Notes: generated by a model not told the origin, from the sequence alone. DNA of 64,000 nucleotides from Orientallactaga sibirica (GCA_036365145.1 JAEOAD010000040.1:14480001-14544000), one strand, 5' to 3'. Shown: positions 10,668 through 21,256, counted from the stretch's first letter. Translations and numbers: made by a program.

Positions 10668-10680
10668 TAGAATACCTTTT

Positions 10681-10849
10681 CTACTATGCCAGACAACACA
10701 AAGATAGACACGGGTCTGAAGTGAAGATGCCCTGAGATACATCTGCTTTACATCTGCTGTTGGAGAAATACTTAGGAAACTCTGAAGTCAAGAGGGAAGG
10801 CAAAAACAAGAATGCTAAAATAATCTGAAACTTGTAGCATCTATAGCCA
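10681..10849. other. Single-copy spacer
   Basis: No repeat or coding signal recognised between two B1 copies. Confidence 0.4.
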
Positions 10850-10871
10850 CAAAAAAAAAAAAAAAAAAAGT

Positions 10872-11017
10872 TCAAGCCGGGCGTGGTGGCGCACGCCTTA
10901 ATCCCAGTGCTCGGGAGGCAGAGGTAGGAGGATCGCCGAGAGTTCGAGGCCACCCTGAGACTACATAGTTAATTCCAGGTCAGCCTGGACCAGAGTGAGA
11001 CCCTACCTCGCAAAACC

Positions 11018-11046
<29 letters not shown>
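10872..11046 (+). mobile_element. B1 SINE with long poly-A
   Basis: gccgggcgtggtggcgcacgcc to gagaccctacctcgcaaaaccaaa with about 27 A. Flanks aaaagttc. The 'ccgagagttcgaggccacc' variant recurs at 42.2 kb. Confidence 0.95.
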
Positions 11047-11049
<3 letters not shown>

Positions 11050-11460
11050 CCATCGTAACCCAGTTCTTAGCCGCAGTAATGTCAAGACCACAGCTAAGAT
11101 CTGTTTGCTTTACATCTTTATGACCTGTTACAGTGTTTCTCTTTGAACACAAAGCCTGCGAGGCATGCCAACAGCCAGTAAAAAACACAGCCTGAAGAAA
11201 CAAAAGCAATCATTCAAATCAGAAGACACGGATACCACACGAAGGCTGGCATCATCAGATCCTTTTAAAGAGACATGACTAGCATGTTAAAGATGCAGGA
11301 AACATTGAGGAAGGCGGAGATGATGTAAGGAGACCTGGAAACTAAGAGTGGCAGGGAAGTGCTAGAATTCGAAGGATGCCTCTGGGAGCTCATGGGTAAG
11401 TGGGACAAGGTCAAGGCAATAATCTGTGGTCTTGCAATTCAAAGAATGAAAACTGACAGT
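11047..11460. other. Single-copy stretch
   Basis: About 410 bases, A/G-rich, no recognised repeat or gene. Confidence 0.45.
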
Positions 11461-11462
11461 GG

Positions 11463-11655
11463 GGCTGGAGAGATGGCTCACCGGCTAGTGCTTACACACA
11501 AAGCCTGGCCGACTGAGCATTCATGCCAATCCAGATGAAAGGTGGTGCAATCACCTGGAGTTCATTTACACCGGCAAGAGGCGCCTGGAACCCGCATATG
11601 CGCACACTGCTCCACACACGCTTGCTCCTGCAAATAAATTAATTAATTAACTTTT
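11463..11655 (+). mobile_element. Diverged tRNA-derived SINE
   Basis: Head gggctggagagatggctcaccgg; body ccagatgaaaggtggtgcaatcacctggagttcatttaca; tail caaataaattaattaatt. The sequence around the B box is poorly preserved and there is no CT tract, so it is an old or variant member. Confidence 0.7.
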
Positions 11656-11839
11656 TTAAAAGGAAAGAGGGAAGGCAGAGGTAGAGAATGGCTCATCAGT
11701 ATGAAATGGTATAAGATGCATCATTGAAATACCAAAAAGAAGGGAAAAGAAAATAGAAGAAAAGTGTTGATGTGACAAATGGATAAGAACTTTGTAAAAT
11801 TAACGACACCCAATCACAGGCTTAAGACGCCCAGAAAAC
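11656..11839. other. A-rich single-copy or old repeat stretch
   Basis: No recognisable motif; may be part of the neighbouring old L1-like piece. Confidence 0.35.
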
Positions 11840-12005
11840 AGCAAAAAGGAAAACTTCTACCAAGCCAACACTTAGGCACAGTGTATTCAAACTTCTGAGA
11901 GCCAAAGACAAAAGGGAAACTTGAAAGAGGCCAGAGAGTAGAAAAATGCATTACCTATAGGAGAGTAAGACGGGAATTACAGCAATCTTCTTTTCTTCTT
12001 TCTGT
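11840..12005 (+). mobile_element. Ancient L1-like fragment
   Basis: cttctaccaagccaacac ... attcaaacttctgagagcc aaagacaaaagg ... gaggccagagagtagaaa follows the pattern of old mammalian L1M/HAL1-type sequence. Judged by eye, weak. Confidence 0.35.
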
Positions 12006-12014
12006 AAAAGTATT

Positions 12015-12180
12015 TTTGCCAGGTATGGTGGCACACGCCTTTGATCTCAGCACTTGGGAGGCAGATGTAGAAGGATCACAGTGAGTTCGAGGCCAGCCCG
12101 AGACTACATACAGAGTTCCAGTTAAGCCTGGGCTAGAGAAGGACCCCACTTGGAAAAACCAAACCAAACCAAAACAAAAA
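12015..12180 (+). mobile_element. B1 SINE
   Basis: gccaggtatggtggcacacgcc to aaaaaccaaaccaaacc. Diverged. Confidence 0.88.
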
Positions 12181-12375
12181 GATATTTTTATTTATTTGTG
12201 AGAGAGATACAGTGTGAGTATGGATGCACCAGCACCTTCTGCCATTGCAAGTGAACTCCAGACTCACGTGCCAGTTTGTGTATCTGACTTTACGTGGGCA
12301 CTGGGAAGATCGTACCTAGGTCTTCAGGCTTTGCAAGCAAGTGCGTTTAACTGCTGAGCCGTGTCTCTAGCCCCG
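12181..12375 (-). mobile_element. Type A SINE, diverged
   Basis: ttatttatttgtgagagagatac, inverted B box agatcgtacctagg, head ctgagccgtgtctctagcccc. Confidence 0.85.
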
Positions 12376-12394
12376 CTGTCTTCTGTTCAAAGGC

Positions 12395-12665
12395 TGTTAG
12401 GGATTCAACTGTGGCGAAAATGCCAGTGTGACTACATCTGTAGATGCGAGCTTTCAGGATTCAATACACGTTAAACGGGGCCATATGGATGGGACGCCTA
12501 ACCCAGGAGGACCAGTGTCTTTATGAGAAGACGGAGACACACCCCGGGGTTCACAAGCAGGAAAGGGTCATGTGAAGACACTGGGGAGAAGGTAGCCATC
12601 TACAAGCCAAGGAGAGAGATCATAGAGAAACCAGCCTACTGACACTTCCCAGCCTCCAGAACACT
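12395..12665 (+). mobile_element. Ancient mammal-wide LTR (MLT/MST-like)
   Basis: tgttagggattcaactgtgg start; gaccagtgtctttatgagaag; catgtgaagacac; gccatctacaagccaaggagagag; cccagcctccagaac. This order is a known mammalian repeat that I place among MaLR-type LTRs from memory; the subfamily is uncertain. Confidence 0.55.
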
Positions 12666-12674
12666 CCAGCCGGT

Positions 12675-12982
12675 TGTGCTGTGTGGGGAGGTTTTGGACC
12701 TTTGGTCACGAGACATGGCTGGCAGAGATGGGTTCCTGAGGACCTGGAGGTTAAGGTTAAGCTGAAGGCACCCTCTTCCTGCCCAATCTCTCTGCCTTCT
12801 GTCTGCTACTATGTATAAGCTGTAAGCTCCCGCTACCACTGACTAAGCCACGCCAGCAACCGTACCTACTCCACCATGGTGGGCTCTACCCATGGCGCTG
12901 TGATCCAAACATAAACCTGCCTCCCCCCTTAAGTTGCTTTGGTCAGGTATGTTGTCACGGGGACGAGAAAGCAACTGCTACA
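12675..12982 (+). mobile_element. MaLR-like LTR, plus strand
   Basis: ends ataaacctgcctcc ... aagttgctttggtcaggtatgttgtcacgg ... gcaactgctaca, the 3' part of an MT/ORR1-type LTR with its polyadenylation word. The 5' edge is approximate because it abuts the older LTR. Confidence 0.55.
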
Positions 12983-13138
12983 TTTATGCAGCATTTAAAT
13001 TATCTAAAGGGGGGGTGGGGGTGGGGGGCTGGATGAGAGCACCTCACTGACCCTCCCACGAATCTCACCTACAGGAAAAAGTTGCCAATGACCAAGAAGT
13101 CCGTAAGTGACTACGTTGGGTCAGAAAAAGAGAGATGA

Positions 13139-13345
13139 GGGGCTGGAGAGATGGCTTAGCCATTAAGGTGCTTGCTTACAAAGCCTAAGGACCTAGGTTC
13201 GATTCCCCGGTACCCATGTAAGTCAGATGCACAACAGTGGCGCATGCGTCTGGAGTTCCTTGCAGAGGCTAGAGGCCCTGGTGTGCCCATTCTTTTTCTT
13301 TCTTTCAAATAAAGAAATAAAACAGGCGTTTTTATTAAAAAGAGA
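13139..13345 (+). mobile_element. Type A SINE
   Basis: ggggctggagagatggcttagccattaagg, B box ggttcgattcccc at 13197, tail tcaaataaagaaataaaac. The CT tract is short. Confidence 0.92.
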
Positions 13346-13559
13346 GAGAGAAAGAGAAGGAAAAGAGCAATGGGAATGGAGGTAAGACTGGGTTCATGTC
13401 CAGAACCTGTGCCCACGCTCTGAGCTGAGGGAGCAGAGTGAAGGCGGCAGTGGCCATGGGACTCTTCACTGCTTCCATTTACACCCACCTAGCAAAGCCC
13501 CAGTGTTTAGAACGTTCCGTCACACCAGAGTTTGGTCCGGATGTCATCTTGAGAGCAGG

Positions 13560-14130
13560 GTAGAGTTAGGGTGACTGGACCCCTGAAGGTGAAAAGCGAA
13601 GGCTGACTTCTTATTTTCGCCTAGTCTCTAGAGACCAGTTTTTCCATAAGCAGTCAGAACCCTCCTGGGAGGGGGTCTTTCATAGGATTTAAACATGGTG
13701 GTTGGTCAAGCTCAGTCCCCAGAGCTTGGGGTCAGAGCTAATCTCTTCCTGAGACAGCCCCTATCCCTAACCAGCCAGCTGGTTCTCTGATTCACCTAAG
13801 CAGAAGACAGCCTCCACTATAAGGTTATAAATACCTTTATAAGGGGAGGGCGGGCTCTCTCTGATCACTTGGGAACTTCCAGCTGTGGGTGAGTCTCCCC
13901 CCCACCACCCCAGCCCTTACTCTCCACATGGGTTCTTTATCCCCTCCAGCTCTCCACATGGCAGGAGCTCTTTGAACTTTCTTTTCTCTTTTCATTCCAC
14001 AGTTTTTCCCCCCAGGCCCTCCACGTGGGATCTCTAGCCACGTGGGTGCCTTTCCTTGGCTCTACTTCCTTCAAAAGATCTAACAATTTAATAATTATCC
14101 GTCTCAGTTTTTTTTTTTTAATTCAATTCT
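13560..14130 (+). mobile_element. Probable old retroviral LTR region with promoter-like words
   Basis: TATA-like ggttataaatacc at 13822, GC-box-like gggagggcggg at 13845, then repeated ctctccacatgg (13919-13931, 13952-13963) and two ccacgtggg E-boxes near 14020-14045, then caatttaataa. This U3/R/U5-like order resembles rodent ERV LTRs, but edges and target duplication were not found, so it could also be single-copy DNA. Confidence 0.35.
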
Positions 14131-14399
14131 TTGACTAAAATTAGAAATGAACCTAGGGTTTGGATTCAAGGACTTTCCTGGAGTCTTAGCACCCCATTAC
14201 AGTCTAAGATGAGTCACTGTGCTGGGGGTGGGCGGGGGAGGCTGTGGGCTGCCCTCACATTCTCCAGGCCAGGCACCCTGGGCTCCTCGTTGGAAACAGA
14301 ACACTGCACATGCACCCTTTTCAACTACTGTACAGAGGAAGAAGGAGGTGTAAGCCCATAGCCTCAGCAATCCGTGTGCTGTTTCTTTTCTTTTTTTAA

Positions 14400-14624
14400 T
14401 TATAATTTTAATTTTTAAAAAGATTATTTATTTATTTATTTATTTATTTGAGACAGAGAGAGGGAGAGTGAAAATAGGTGCGCCAGGGCCTCTAGCCACT
14501 GCAAGCAAACTCCAGAGCATGTGCCACCATGCGCATCTGGCTTACATGGGACCTGGAGAATCAAACCAGGGTCCTTAGACTTCGCAGGCATGTGCCTTAA
14601 CCGCTAAGCCATCTCTCCAGCCCT
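14400..14624 (-). mobile_element. Type A SINE with (ATTT)n tail
   Basis: ttatttatttatttatttatttg, inverted B box gagaatcaaaccagg, head taagccatctctccagccc; flanks ctgtttctttt / ccgtttctttt. Confidence 0.92.
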
Positions 14625-14639
14625 GGGTGCCGTTTCTTT

Positions 14640-15220
14640 TGTGGTTAGGTTGTCATTTTGCCCTTTGGCTTTCTCAACTCCGCCATCAACATGTAAAAGT
14701 CACGTGATCATGGGCATTGCCTCTGAGGTTGTCACATGTCCATTCCTTCCCGTAGATTGCCGGGGAACTTTTTCTGGACCTCTCACCTTTCTGATTGTGA
14801 GCTTGGCCTTCCATTGGGCCAGGGCAGAACCCCAGCCCCAGACACGGGATGGCAGCAGAGCAAGGCAGGCTCAACTGCCCACTGTCCCTGATTCCCGGCC
14901 ACAGCAGAAGTCACGCAGCCCACAGAAAGTCACAAAGTCTGGCTGTGTCTTGTGAGTGTCACAGTTTGGGAAGTTCTCACTAGCCCTGTGTGTGTCTTCT
15001 TGTGCGTGTGTCGGAGCTCCAGAGACAGGAACAGTCACTGTCCCCACCTTAAGAAACTTACCATCTGCTGGGGGCTTGGTATCTCCCAGGATCCAGGGTG
15101 GAGGGGGAACGTGGCCCCAGAGGTTGGGCTGCAATACTGGACTCCTTTTCCTTCCTCTCTAAGTCCCTATTGTGGCCCACTCCTCCCTTTTTAATTTAAG
15201 CAACTGTGAAATGAGGTAGC
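14640..15220. other. Single-copy stretch
   Basis: About 580 bases. Several frames stay open for 60-104 codons on both strands, but none shows a recognisable protein; no gene called. Confidence 0.45.
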
Positions 15221-15335
15221 ACTTGAAGGCCTAGAACTTGCTAAATAGACCAGGCTAGCTTTGAACCTGTAGCCATCATCCTCTGCCTCCTGAGTGCTGG
15301 GATTACAGGTGGGATGCACCACACCTTGCTCTGTA
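15221..15335 (-). mobile_element. Old partial B1
   Basis: ccaggctagctttgaacctgtagccatcatcctctgcctcc tgagtgctgggattacaggtgg, minus, missing the tail-side third. Confidence 0.65.
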
Positions 15336-15364
15336 AATTCCTATTTTTTAAAAATTAAAAAAAA

Positions 15365-15599
15365 ATTTTGTTTATTAATTTTATTTATTTATTTGAGAGT
15401 GACAGACAGAGAGAGAAAGAGGCAGAGAGAGAGAGAGAGAGAATGGGCATGCCAGGGCCTCCAGCCACTGCAAACGAACTCCAGATGCATGCACTACCTT
15501 GTGCATCTGGCTTACATGGGTCCCGGGGAATCGAGCTTCGAACCAGGGTCCTTAGGCTTCCAGGCAAGTGCTTAACCACTAAGCCATCTCTCCAGGCCC
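15365..15599 (-). mobile_element. Type A SINE
   Basis: ttatttatttatttgagagtgacag, a GA tract, inverted B-box region with the tcgagcttcgaaccaggg variant, head taagccatctctccaggcccc. Confidence 0.92.
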
Positions 15600-15604
15600 C
15601 GATT

Positions 15605-15790
15605 CCTTTTTCTTTTTAAAAATTTTTATTTATTTATTATTTGAGGGGGGCATGCATGGGTATGCCCAGTGTTTTTTTAGCTTCAGACAAACCCCAGGTG
15701 CATGCGTCACTTTGTGCATCTGGCTTTACGTGGGTGTAGGGAATCGAACCTCAGGCCAGCAGGTTTTGCAAGCTAAAGCTCTTTTTCTAT
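15605..15790 (-). mobile_element. Type A SINE lacking its tRNA head
   Basis: ttatttatttattatttg, aaccccaggtgcatgcgtcac, inverted B box gggaatcgaacctcagg, then stops at gcaagctaaagctc before the usual gccatctctccagccc. Confidence 0.8.
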
Positions 15791-15862
15791 GGAAGAAAGA
15801 TGATATATACTGGGGAAACTAGTAGCAATTTCTTTAATCCTGTGCATGAAGGTGGTTTGAAA

Positions 15863-15864
<2 letters not shown>

Positions 15865-15892
<28 letters not shown>
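15865..15892. repeat. (TG)n microsatellite
   Basis: About 14 uninterrupted tg units. Confidence 0.95.
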
Positions 15893-15897
<5 letters not shown>

Positions 15898-15930
15898 TAT
15901 TTGAATTCAAAGAACCATAACTATGGCATT

Positions 15931-16262
15931 ATTTTAAAAATATATTGTATGTATGTATGTATGTATGTATGTGAGAAAGAGGCAGAGAGAGAATGGGTGT
16001 GCCACCAGGGCCTCTAGTCACTTCAAAGGAACTCTAAAGCTGGGCGTGGTGGTGCACACCTTTAATCCCAGCACTTGGGAGGCACATAGTGAATTCCCGG
16101 TCAGCCTGGGCTGGAGTGAGACCCTATCTCAAAAAACCAAAAAAAAAAAAAAAAAGAACTCAGAACTCTAAATGCATGCACCACTTTATGTGGATACTGA
16201 GGAATCAGACCCCCCCCCCCCAGTTCTCAAGCACCTGAACCACTGAACCATCTCTCCAGCCC
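15931..16262 (-). mobile_element. Type A SINE split by a B1
   Basis: The tail contains an (atgt)n run (15947-15972); the body resumes after the B1 at 16156 and ends gaaccatctctccagcccc. A C-run follows the inverted B-box position. Confidence 0.88.
16038..16155 (+). mobile_element. Internally deleted B1
   Basis: gctgggcgtggtggtgcacacc runs to cttgggaggcacatagtgaattcc, so about 50 bases of the centre are missing. Flanks aactctaaa on both sides. Confidence 0.9.
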
Positions 16263-16771
16263 CAAGAATGGCATTATTTAAAACAGTAAAAAAAGAAAAA
16301 AAAAGAAAAAGAAATAAAGACAGTAATAAGGTTACTGAGCTCCAGTAAGATTTGGCTCATGACACAGAGCCGAGTTTCTGCAGTAGGGTCACTCTCAGTC
16401 GCCTAGAGCACGGTCTTTCATTTGGAGTTTATGGATGGATTTTTAATTTCCTAAAATTACATGCATACCTGGCTTTTCTGGAGAGATAGTTTCAAGTTTC
16501 TAACAGGTTGGCAGAAGGATCTACGACTCCCAGTGGGTGAAAGTTAACTTCTTTAATGAATTTAGGTTCAATCTTTCCTAATTCTTCTGAAATGTTTACA
16601 ACCCATTGCAGAATCAGAGCAAATTTGTTCAACCAGGTCTTATAATCCCCACAATTAACATATGCAGCCTGTGTTGGGAGTGGGAAAACGTGCCCTGAAG
16701 GCTTCTGGTCTACACCTCTCGTGGAGTACATAATTCCTTATTGTAACTTATGGTTTTCTATCTTGTTACCT
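16263..16771. other. Mostly single-copy stretch
   Basis: An A-rich start (16280-16322), then unique sequence including a 79-codon open frame on minus (16492-16731) that I cannot identify. Confidence 0.4.
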
Positions 16772-16938
16772 TTAAAAAAATGTTTATTTTATTTATTAGA
16801 GAGAGAGAGAGAAAGAGGTAGATAAGGAGATACATATGCCATCTTGTGCATCTGGCTTATGTGGGTCCTAGGGAATTGAACCTGGGTCCTTTGGCTTTGC
16901 AAGCATGTGCCTTAACTGCTAAGCCATCCCTCCAGACC
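16772..16938 (-). mobile_element. Type A SINE
   Basis: ttattagagagagag, then gatacatatgccatcttg, inverted B box gggaattgaacctggg, head gccatccctccagacc. Shortened body. Flanks tatcttgtt. Confidence 0.88.
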
Positions 16939-17639
16939 ATATCTTGTTCTCTTTTAAGGCAAGGCTTTATTTCCTCCATACTCTTGCCTGCAGCCAATCA
17001 TAACTGGTGGCTGTGGTGTGTCTCCTGCAGACTGCTGGTTGTCTAAGGATTCCCCAGTCCCTGCCTGGCTCTTCATTTCAAGGGGCCATGTCATGATGAG
17101 AAGCTACCATTGACCTAATGTTTAACGTGGTTCGCTACTGTATCTTCCTAATCTCTGTAAAATTAGATGGCATAGACAAGATCTCTTTCTCTTCACAGAC
17201 ACGATAATGAGCCTGAGCTTTGTATATGTGAAGCACTCCACTTTGGATAACAAGTTCACCACACAGGCTGATAGAAAAGCCCGATTTCTTAATTCCCTGT
17301 CCTGGTTTTCCTCATGTAACCAACCCCACATTGTGTTTTTGTTTTATGCTTTTTTTCCTTTTTGCAGTGGGCGAAGGGGAAAACTTATCACTCCTGCTAT
17401 TTACATGCCACACCTAGTCTCCACAACCGTGCTTCCCCAGCCCTCTTTTTCCATGGTGGCCCTGGCTGAGAACTAAGAGAAGGGCTTACTATAGTAATAG
17501 ACATACATCCACAGAGAACTCCCGGCTTCCAAGACCTCCGTCAGCATCCTACAGCCGTCACTTAGAGTACACGCAGAAGGGCTCTCAACAGCTACTATGA
17601 GGTCCGAGCACTTGCTAGCATTTATTGAGCTACTTAGTT
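16939..17639. other. Single-copy stretch
   Basis: About 700 bases. Open frames of 65-89 codons occur on both strands at 17122-17476 with no known match; no gene called. Confidence 0.45.
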
Positions 17640-17713
17640 TCTTCTGTTTCTTTTTATTATGTGTGTGCACACACAGGTATCCATGTTCATATGTGTATGG
17701 GGGGTGTGCATGA

Positions 17714-17749
<36 letters not shown>

Positions 17750-17937
17750 CTTGATCAGTTTTCACCTTGTTTTGGAGGCAGAGTCTCACTGATTCTGCTG
17801 GATAAGCTAACCACAGCGCTGAGGTTATAGATGTGGACTATCACACCCAGCTTTGATGTGGGCACTGGGGATCTGAACTCTGGAGCTTGTGATCACGTGA
17901 CAAGCGCTTTCCTAACTGAGCCATGTCCTCAGGCCCA
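17640..17937 (-). mobile_element. B4-type composite SINE with (GT)n
   Basis: Minus order: (gt)n 17717-17748, B1-like gaggcagagtctcactgattctgctgg ... cacacccagctt, then tRNA-like gatgtgggcactggggatctgaactc ... actgagccatgtcctcaggccc. B1 plus tRNA parts together define the B4/ID_B1 kind. Confidence 0.65.
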
Positions 17938-17974
17938 TGCTGCTCTTGTTGCACAGCCTGAAGAGTTTTGAGTT

Positions 17975-18350
17975 GCTGATATTAGCATCCCCATTTTAAG
18001 TATTTTATTTTAATGTTAATTAATTAATTTATTTGACAGAGAAAGAGAGAGAATAGGCACACTAGGGCCTCCAGCCACTGTAAACAAACTCCAGATGCAT
18101 GTGCCACCTTGTGCATCTAGCTAACGTGGGTCCTGGGGAATCGAACCTGGGTCCTTTGGCTTTGCAGGTAAACGCCTTGACTGCGAAGCTATCTCTCCAG
18201 CCCTAACATCCTCATTTTAGAGGTGAGGAAATTACAGCGCAGAAGGGTAAAGCCACTTGTCCAGCATCACAGAGTTAGTGAAGGAGGCAGACGCTGTGGT
18301 TCAGGCAGTCTGGTTCCAGAGCCAAGTTCCCAACCTCTACCTCTCAATTC
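17975..18350 (+). mobile_element. MIR split by a type A SINE
   Basis: catccccattttaag precedes the SINE and catcctcattttagaggtgagg follows it, then acttgtccagcatcacagagttagtgaaggagg, the MIR core. The SINE's target duplication lies in the MIR. Confidence 0.7.
18001..18204 (-). mobile_element. Type A SINE in a MIR
   Basis: tattttattttaatg tail, inverted B box ggggaatcgaacctggg, head gaagctatctctccagccc. Confidence 0.92.
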
Positions 18351-18404
18351 CGCCCAGGAGCCACAATGACAAGTGTTGATTAACTTCCTAAGGGTAAACA
18401 GCAG

Positions 18405-18630
18405 ATGCAGTGGTTCAAAGCTCAAGCTTTGGAGTCGAGCAAAGCTGTGTTTTAATTCCAGGTTGACCAGATCTCACTCAAGTAATTTGTCTAAATTTGG
18501 TTCAATGAGGCATTTAAACCCTTAGAGCCGGGTCTTGTCTGCAAACCACTCATTCTACTATCTCTTGCAGGGTGCCTGTGTAGATTAGGTGTAAATTACT
18601 TTCTGAAACTCCCGGCACAAAGCTCATCGT
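18405..18630 (+). mobile_element. MIR
   Basis: aagctttggagtcgagcaaagctgtg ... ctcaagtaatttgtctaaa follows the MIR pattern 'gctttggagtcagac ... gggcaagttacttaac'; the 3' part ends ccggcacaaagctc. Confidence 0.55.
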
Positions 18631-18639
18631 CACTGTACA

Positions 18640-18992
18640 CACATCCACAAGCAGGGAGTCGTGGGGATAGAAATGGGACAGTGGAGGGCGCATGATCTGA
18701 CTTCAATCTAATCACATTTGTCACTGAGCACATAGGACTACAGAGACCATGGCCCACTCAAAAGGCCCGAGCCGTGCAGGGCAAACCCAACAGCGGGGAA
18801 AGCTGGGACTTCAGCCTCTAGTGTTGGCATGTGGGACTCTCTGTTTAGTACACCCAGGGGTGCATGCGAATGGGCTGAACTGTCAGTTGACTTGGAAATA
18901 CCTGGGAACCGAACCCAGGAATGCGCAGGTCTGATTTCCAAAGGGCCCAGAATGCATCACAAAGGATGGTGGATGAAAGAGGGATGAAAACT
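18640..18992. other. Single-copy stretch
   Basis: About 350 bases. No repeat or gene recognised. Confidence 0.45.
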
Positions 18993-19198
18993 GGGGCTGG
19001 AGGGATGGTTTAGCAGTTAAGGCGTTTGCCTACAAAGCCAAAGGACCCAGGTTCAATTCCCCAGGGCCCACGTTAGCTAGATGCACAAGGTGGCCCATGT
19101 GTCTGGAGTTCGTTTGCAGTGGCTGGAGCCCCTGGTGCACCAATTCTCTCTCTCTCTCCCTCTTTCTCTCTGTCAAATAAATAAAATTTTTTTAAAAA
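18993..19198 (+). mobile_element. Type A SINE
   Basis: gggctggagggatggtttagcagttaaggcg, B box ggttcaattcccc, CT tract, tail caaataaataaaat. Confidence 0.93.
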
Positions 19199-19199
19199 A

Positions 19200-20322
19200 T
19201 GACATACAAAGGTGAGCTCCGGTTCTACACCAAGAAGAGAGAGAGGGAGAGGGAAGGCTCAAAACTACGTGGTCTAACAAGCGATGGGGAGGGAGGGTAT
19301 CTGTCAGCAGTAATGACTGTTGTCTAGTTCATTAGCAAGACAAAGTTAACACCAGACAGAGAATATTTGGGAAATTAAATGAACCATTGCACATTAGATC
19401 GCTTTAATGACTCAAGACAGAATTAAGACGATGCAGGCATCGAAGGTAATATTGCCTAATAGCCTGCATGGTGATGATTATAAAATGCATTCCAACTGAA
19501 GGGAAAGTCTTTAAGAAAAGGCCCTAGAGTTAGAAAGCAGGTATTAAAAAAAAAATCTTCAAGAGGTTAACAGAATACAACGAAAATAGAAGAATACTGC
19601 AGAAGTCTTTGTGCGCTATCTTTAAGGGAAGAAAATGAATGCAAAGTTGGGAAATTACATTGGAAACACTTAAGTTGTCATTTTGGAGGCTTCTTTGGAG
19701 CCTAGAAGGGTTCACGCTTGCTCGCATTCACTCACTTTGAATTGGTTGAAGGATCGTTGCAAAAACAGCGTGGAGTAATTAACATGGCAGAAACTCATCA
19801 AGTTGTCTCCAAAAGGTCAAATGAATGATGCACAGAATACAATTAGGGGGTCAAACTGTCCTGTCAACTTTTACATCATTAGCCGTTTATAGGGGTCAAT
19901 ACCTTTCAAGGATATGAGCCCCAGAGTGAAGTTTCTAAGCAGCTGGCAGGATTGCTGAACCTTTTTGCATTTTCTTTAATCATCTAAGGCTAACACAATT
20001 TTTAAACCCCTTCAATAGATTAAAAGTAAGTAACAATGTCTTCAAATCAACAGTCATGAATAGATTAAGGTTCATTCTCTAGTCCGTTATAAGTGAAAGA
20101 AACAAATGGAATAGCAAAGCGGAAAGCTTCAGATTCTCGGTGGTCCCATCAAAATGTGAGCAATAAAGAAGAGCATACATTTCTGACCTCTGTCCTGCCA
20201 AGTTACATCAGGCCTTTGGAAACAAACCTGTCACTGTCACAATAGTCATCTGTGAGATGGGATGAGAGGATGGAACGAGAGAGAAATGGTCCATCTGGGG
20301 TTTTCTTACAATGATGGAAGTA
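19200..20322. other. Repeat-free AT-rich stretch, candidate conserved noncoding DNA
   Basis: Over 1.1 kb without repeats. Contains many TAAT-type words (ctttaatgac, gtaattaac, tttaatcatc) and caaag/cttt-rich words, and no long open frame. This texture is common in developmental enhancers; conservation is not testable here. Confidence 0.35.
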
Positions 20323-20336
20323 CAGAAAGATTTTAT

Positions 20337-20475
20337 TTTTGGTTTTTCGAGGTAAGGTGTCGCTCTAGCCCAGGCTGGCCTAGAATTTACTATGTAGTCT
20401 CAGGCTGGCCTCGAATTCATGGTGATCCTCCTACCTCTGCCTCCCAAATGCTGGGAGTGCACCACCACAGTCAGC
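20337..20475 (-). mobile_element. B1 SINE
   Basis: tttggtttttcgaggtaaggtgtc to caccaccacagtcagc; flanked by cagaaagatttta. Confidence 0.92.
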
Positions 20476-20514
20476 TCAGAAAGATTTTAAATAAAGTTAA
20501 TAAGCATTCTGGAG

Positions 20515-21065
20515 GCTGAGGAGATGGCTTAATGGATAAAGTACTTGCTGTGCGGGTGTTAGTACAGAAATTCAGATTCCCAGAACCCACGTAAAAATGC
20601 CAGACATGGTAGGCTTCCATTATTCCAGTGAGAAAGGAGGTGAAGATGGAAGAATTTCCTGGGGGCTTGTGGGCCAGAGAGCCTAATGAATTCAGCGATG
20701 AACAAAAGTGAGAGGCCCGCTGGGCATAGTAGCGCACGCCTTTAATCCCAGCACTTGGAGGCAGAGGTAGGAGGGTTGCTGTGAGTTCAAGGCAGCCTGA
20801 GACAACATAGTGAATTCCAGGTCACCCTAGGCTAGAATGAGACCCTACCTCAAAATAAACAAACAAACAAACAAACAAACAAATAAATAAAATGAGAGAC
20901 CCCACCTCAAATAAGATGGGAGTTGGGATGAACACCTGAAGCTGAGAACAGATACCTGAAGGTGTCCTCTGACCCTCTCATGGGTGCTGTAACAAACACA
21001 AGCCCCCACTCACTCACATGAACACATTCCCCAAACACACATATCATACATACATGCCAACAATT
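20515..21065 (+). mobile_element. B4/ID_B1-type composite SINE, interrupted
   Basis: tRNA-like head ggctgaggagatggcttaatggataaagtacttgctgtg; body gaaaggaggtgaagatggaag; after the B1 it continues to ggtgtcctctgaccctctc and ends in CA-rich acacacatatcat. Old. Confidence 0.7.
20713..20895 (+). mobile_element. B1 with (AAAC)n tail inside the composite SINE
   Basis: gctgggcatagtagcgcacgcc to (aaac)n aaataaataaa; target duplication tgagaggcc / tgagagacc. Confidence 0.92.
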
Positions 21066-21102
21066 ATAAAAATAAAATTTAAAATTATGATAGCAGATTA
21101 AA

Positions 21103-21256
21103 AAAATTTTTTTTTTTGTTTTAGGTAGGGTCTCACTCTAGCCCAGGCTGACATGGAATTCACTATGTAGTCTCAGGCTGGCCTCAAACTCACATTGATC
21201 CTCCTACCTCTGCCTCCTGAGTTCTGGGATTAAAGGTGTGTGCCACCATGCCTGAC
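21103..21256 (-). mobile_element. B1 in the tail side of a SINE
   Basis: ttttttgttttaggtagggtctcac to ccaccatgcctgac. Confidence 0.92.

Noticed and set aside
13008..13032. G-rich run as a telomere-like or regulatory G-quadruplex
   Set aside because: Short, no repeat unit of telomeric type, and no supporting context beyond the G-runs.
18993..19070. tRNA-like A and B boxes suggesting a tRNA gene
   Set aside because: No acceptor stem or cloverleaf; these are SINE heads with CT tracts and A-rich tails.
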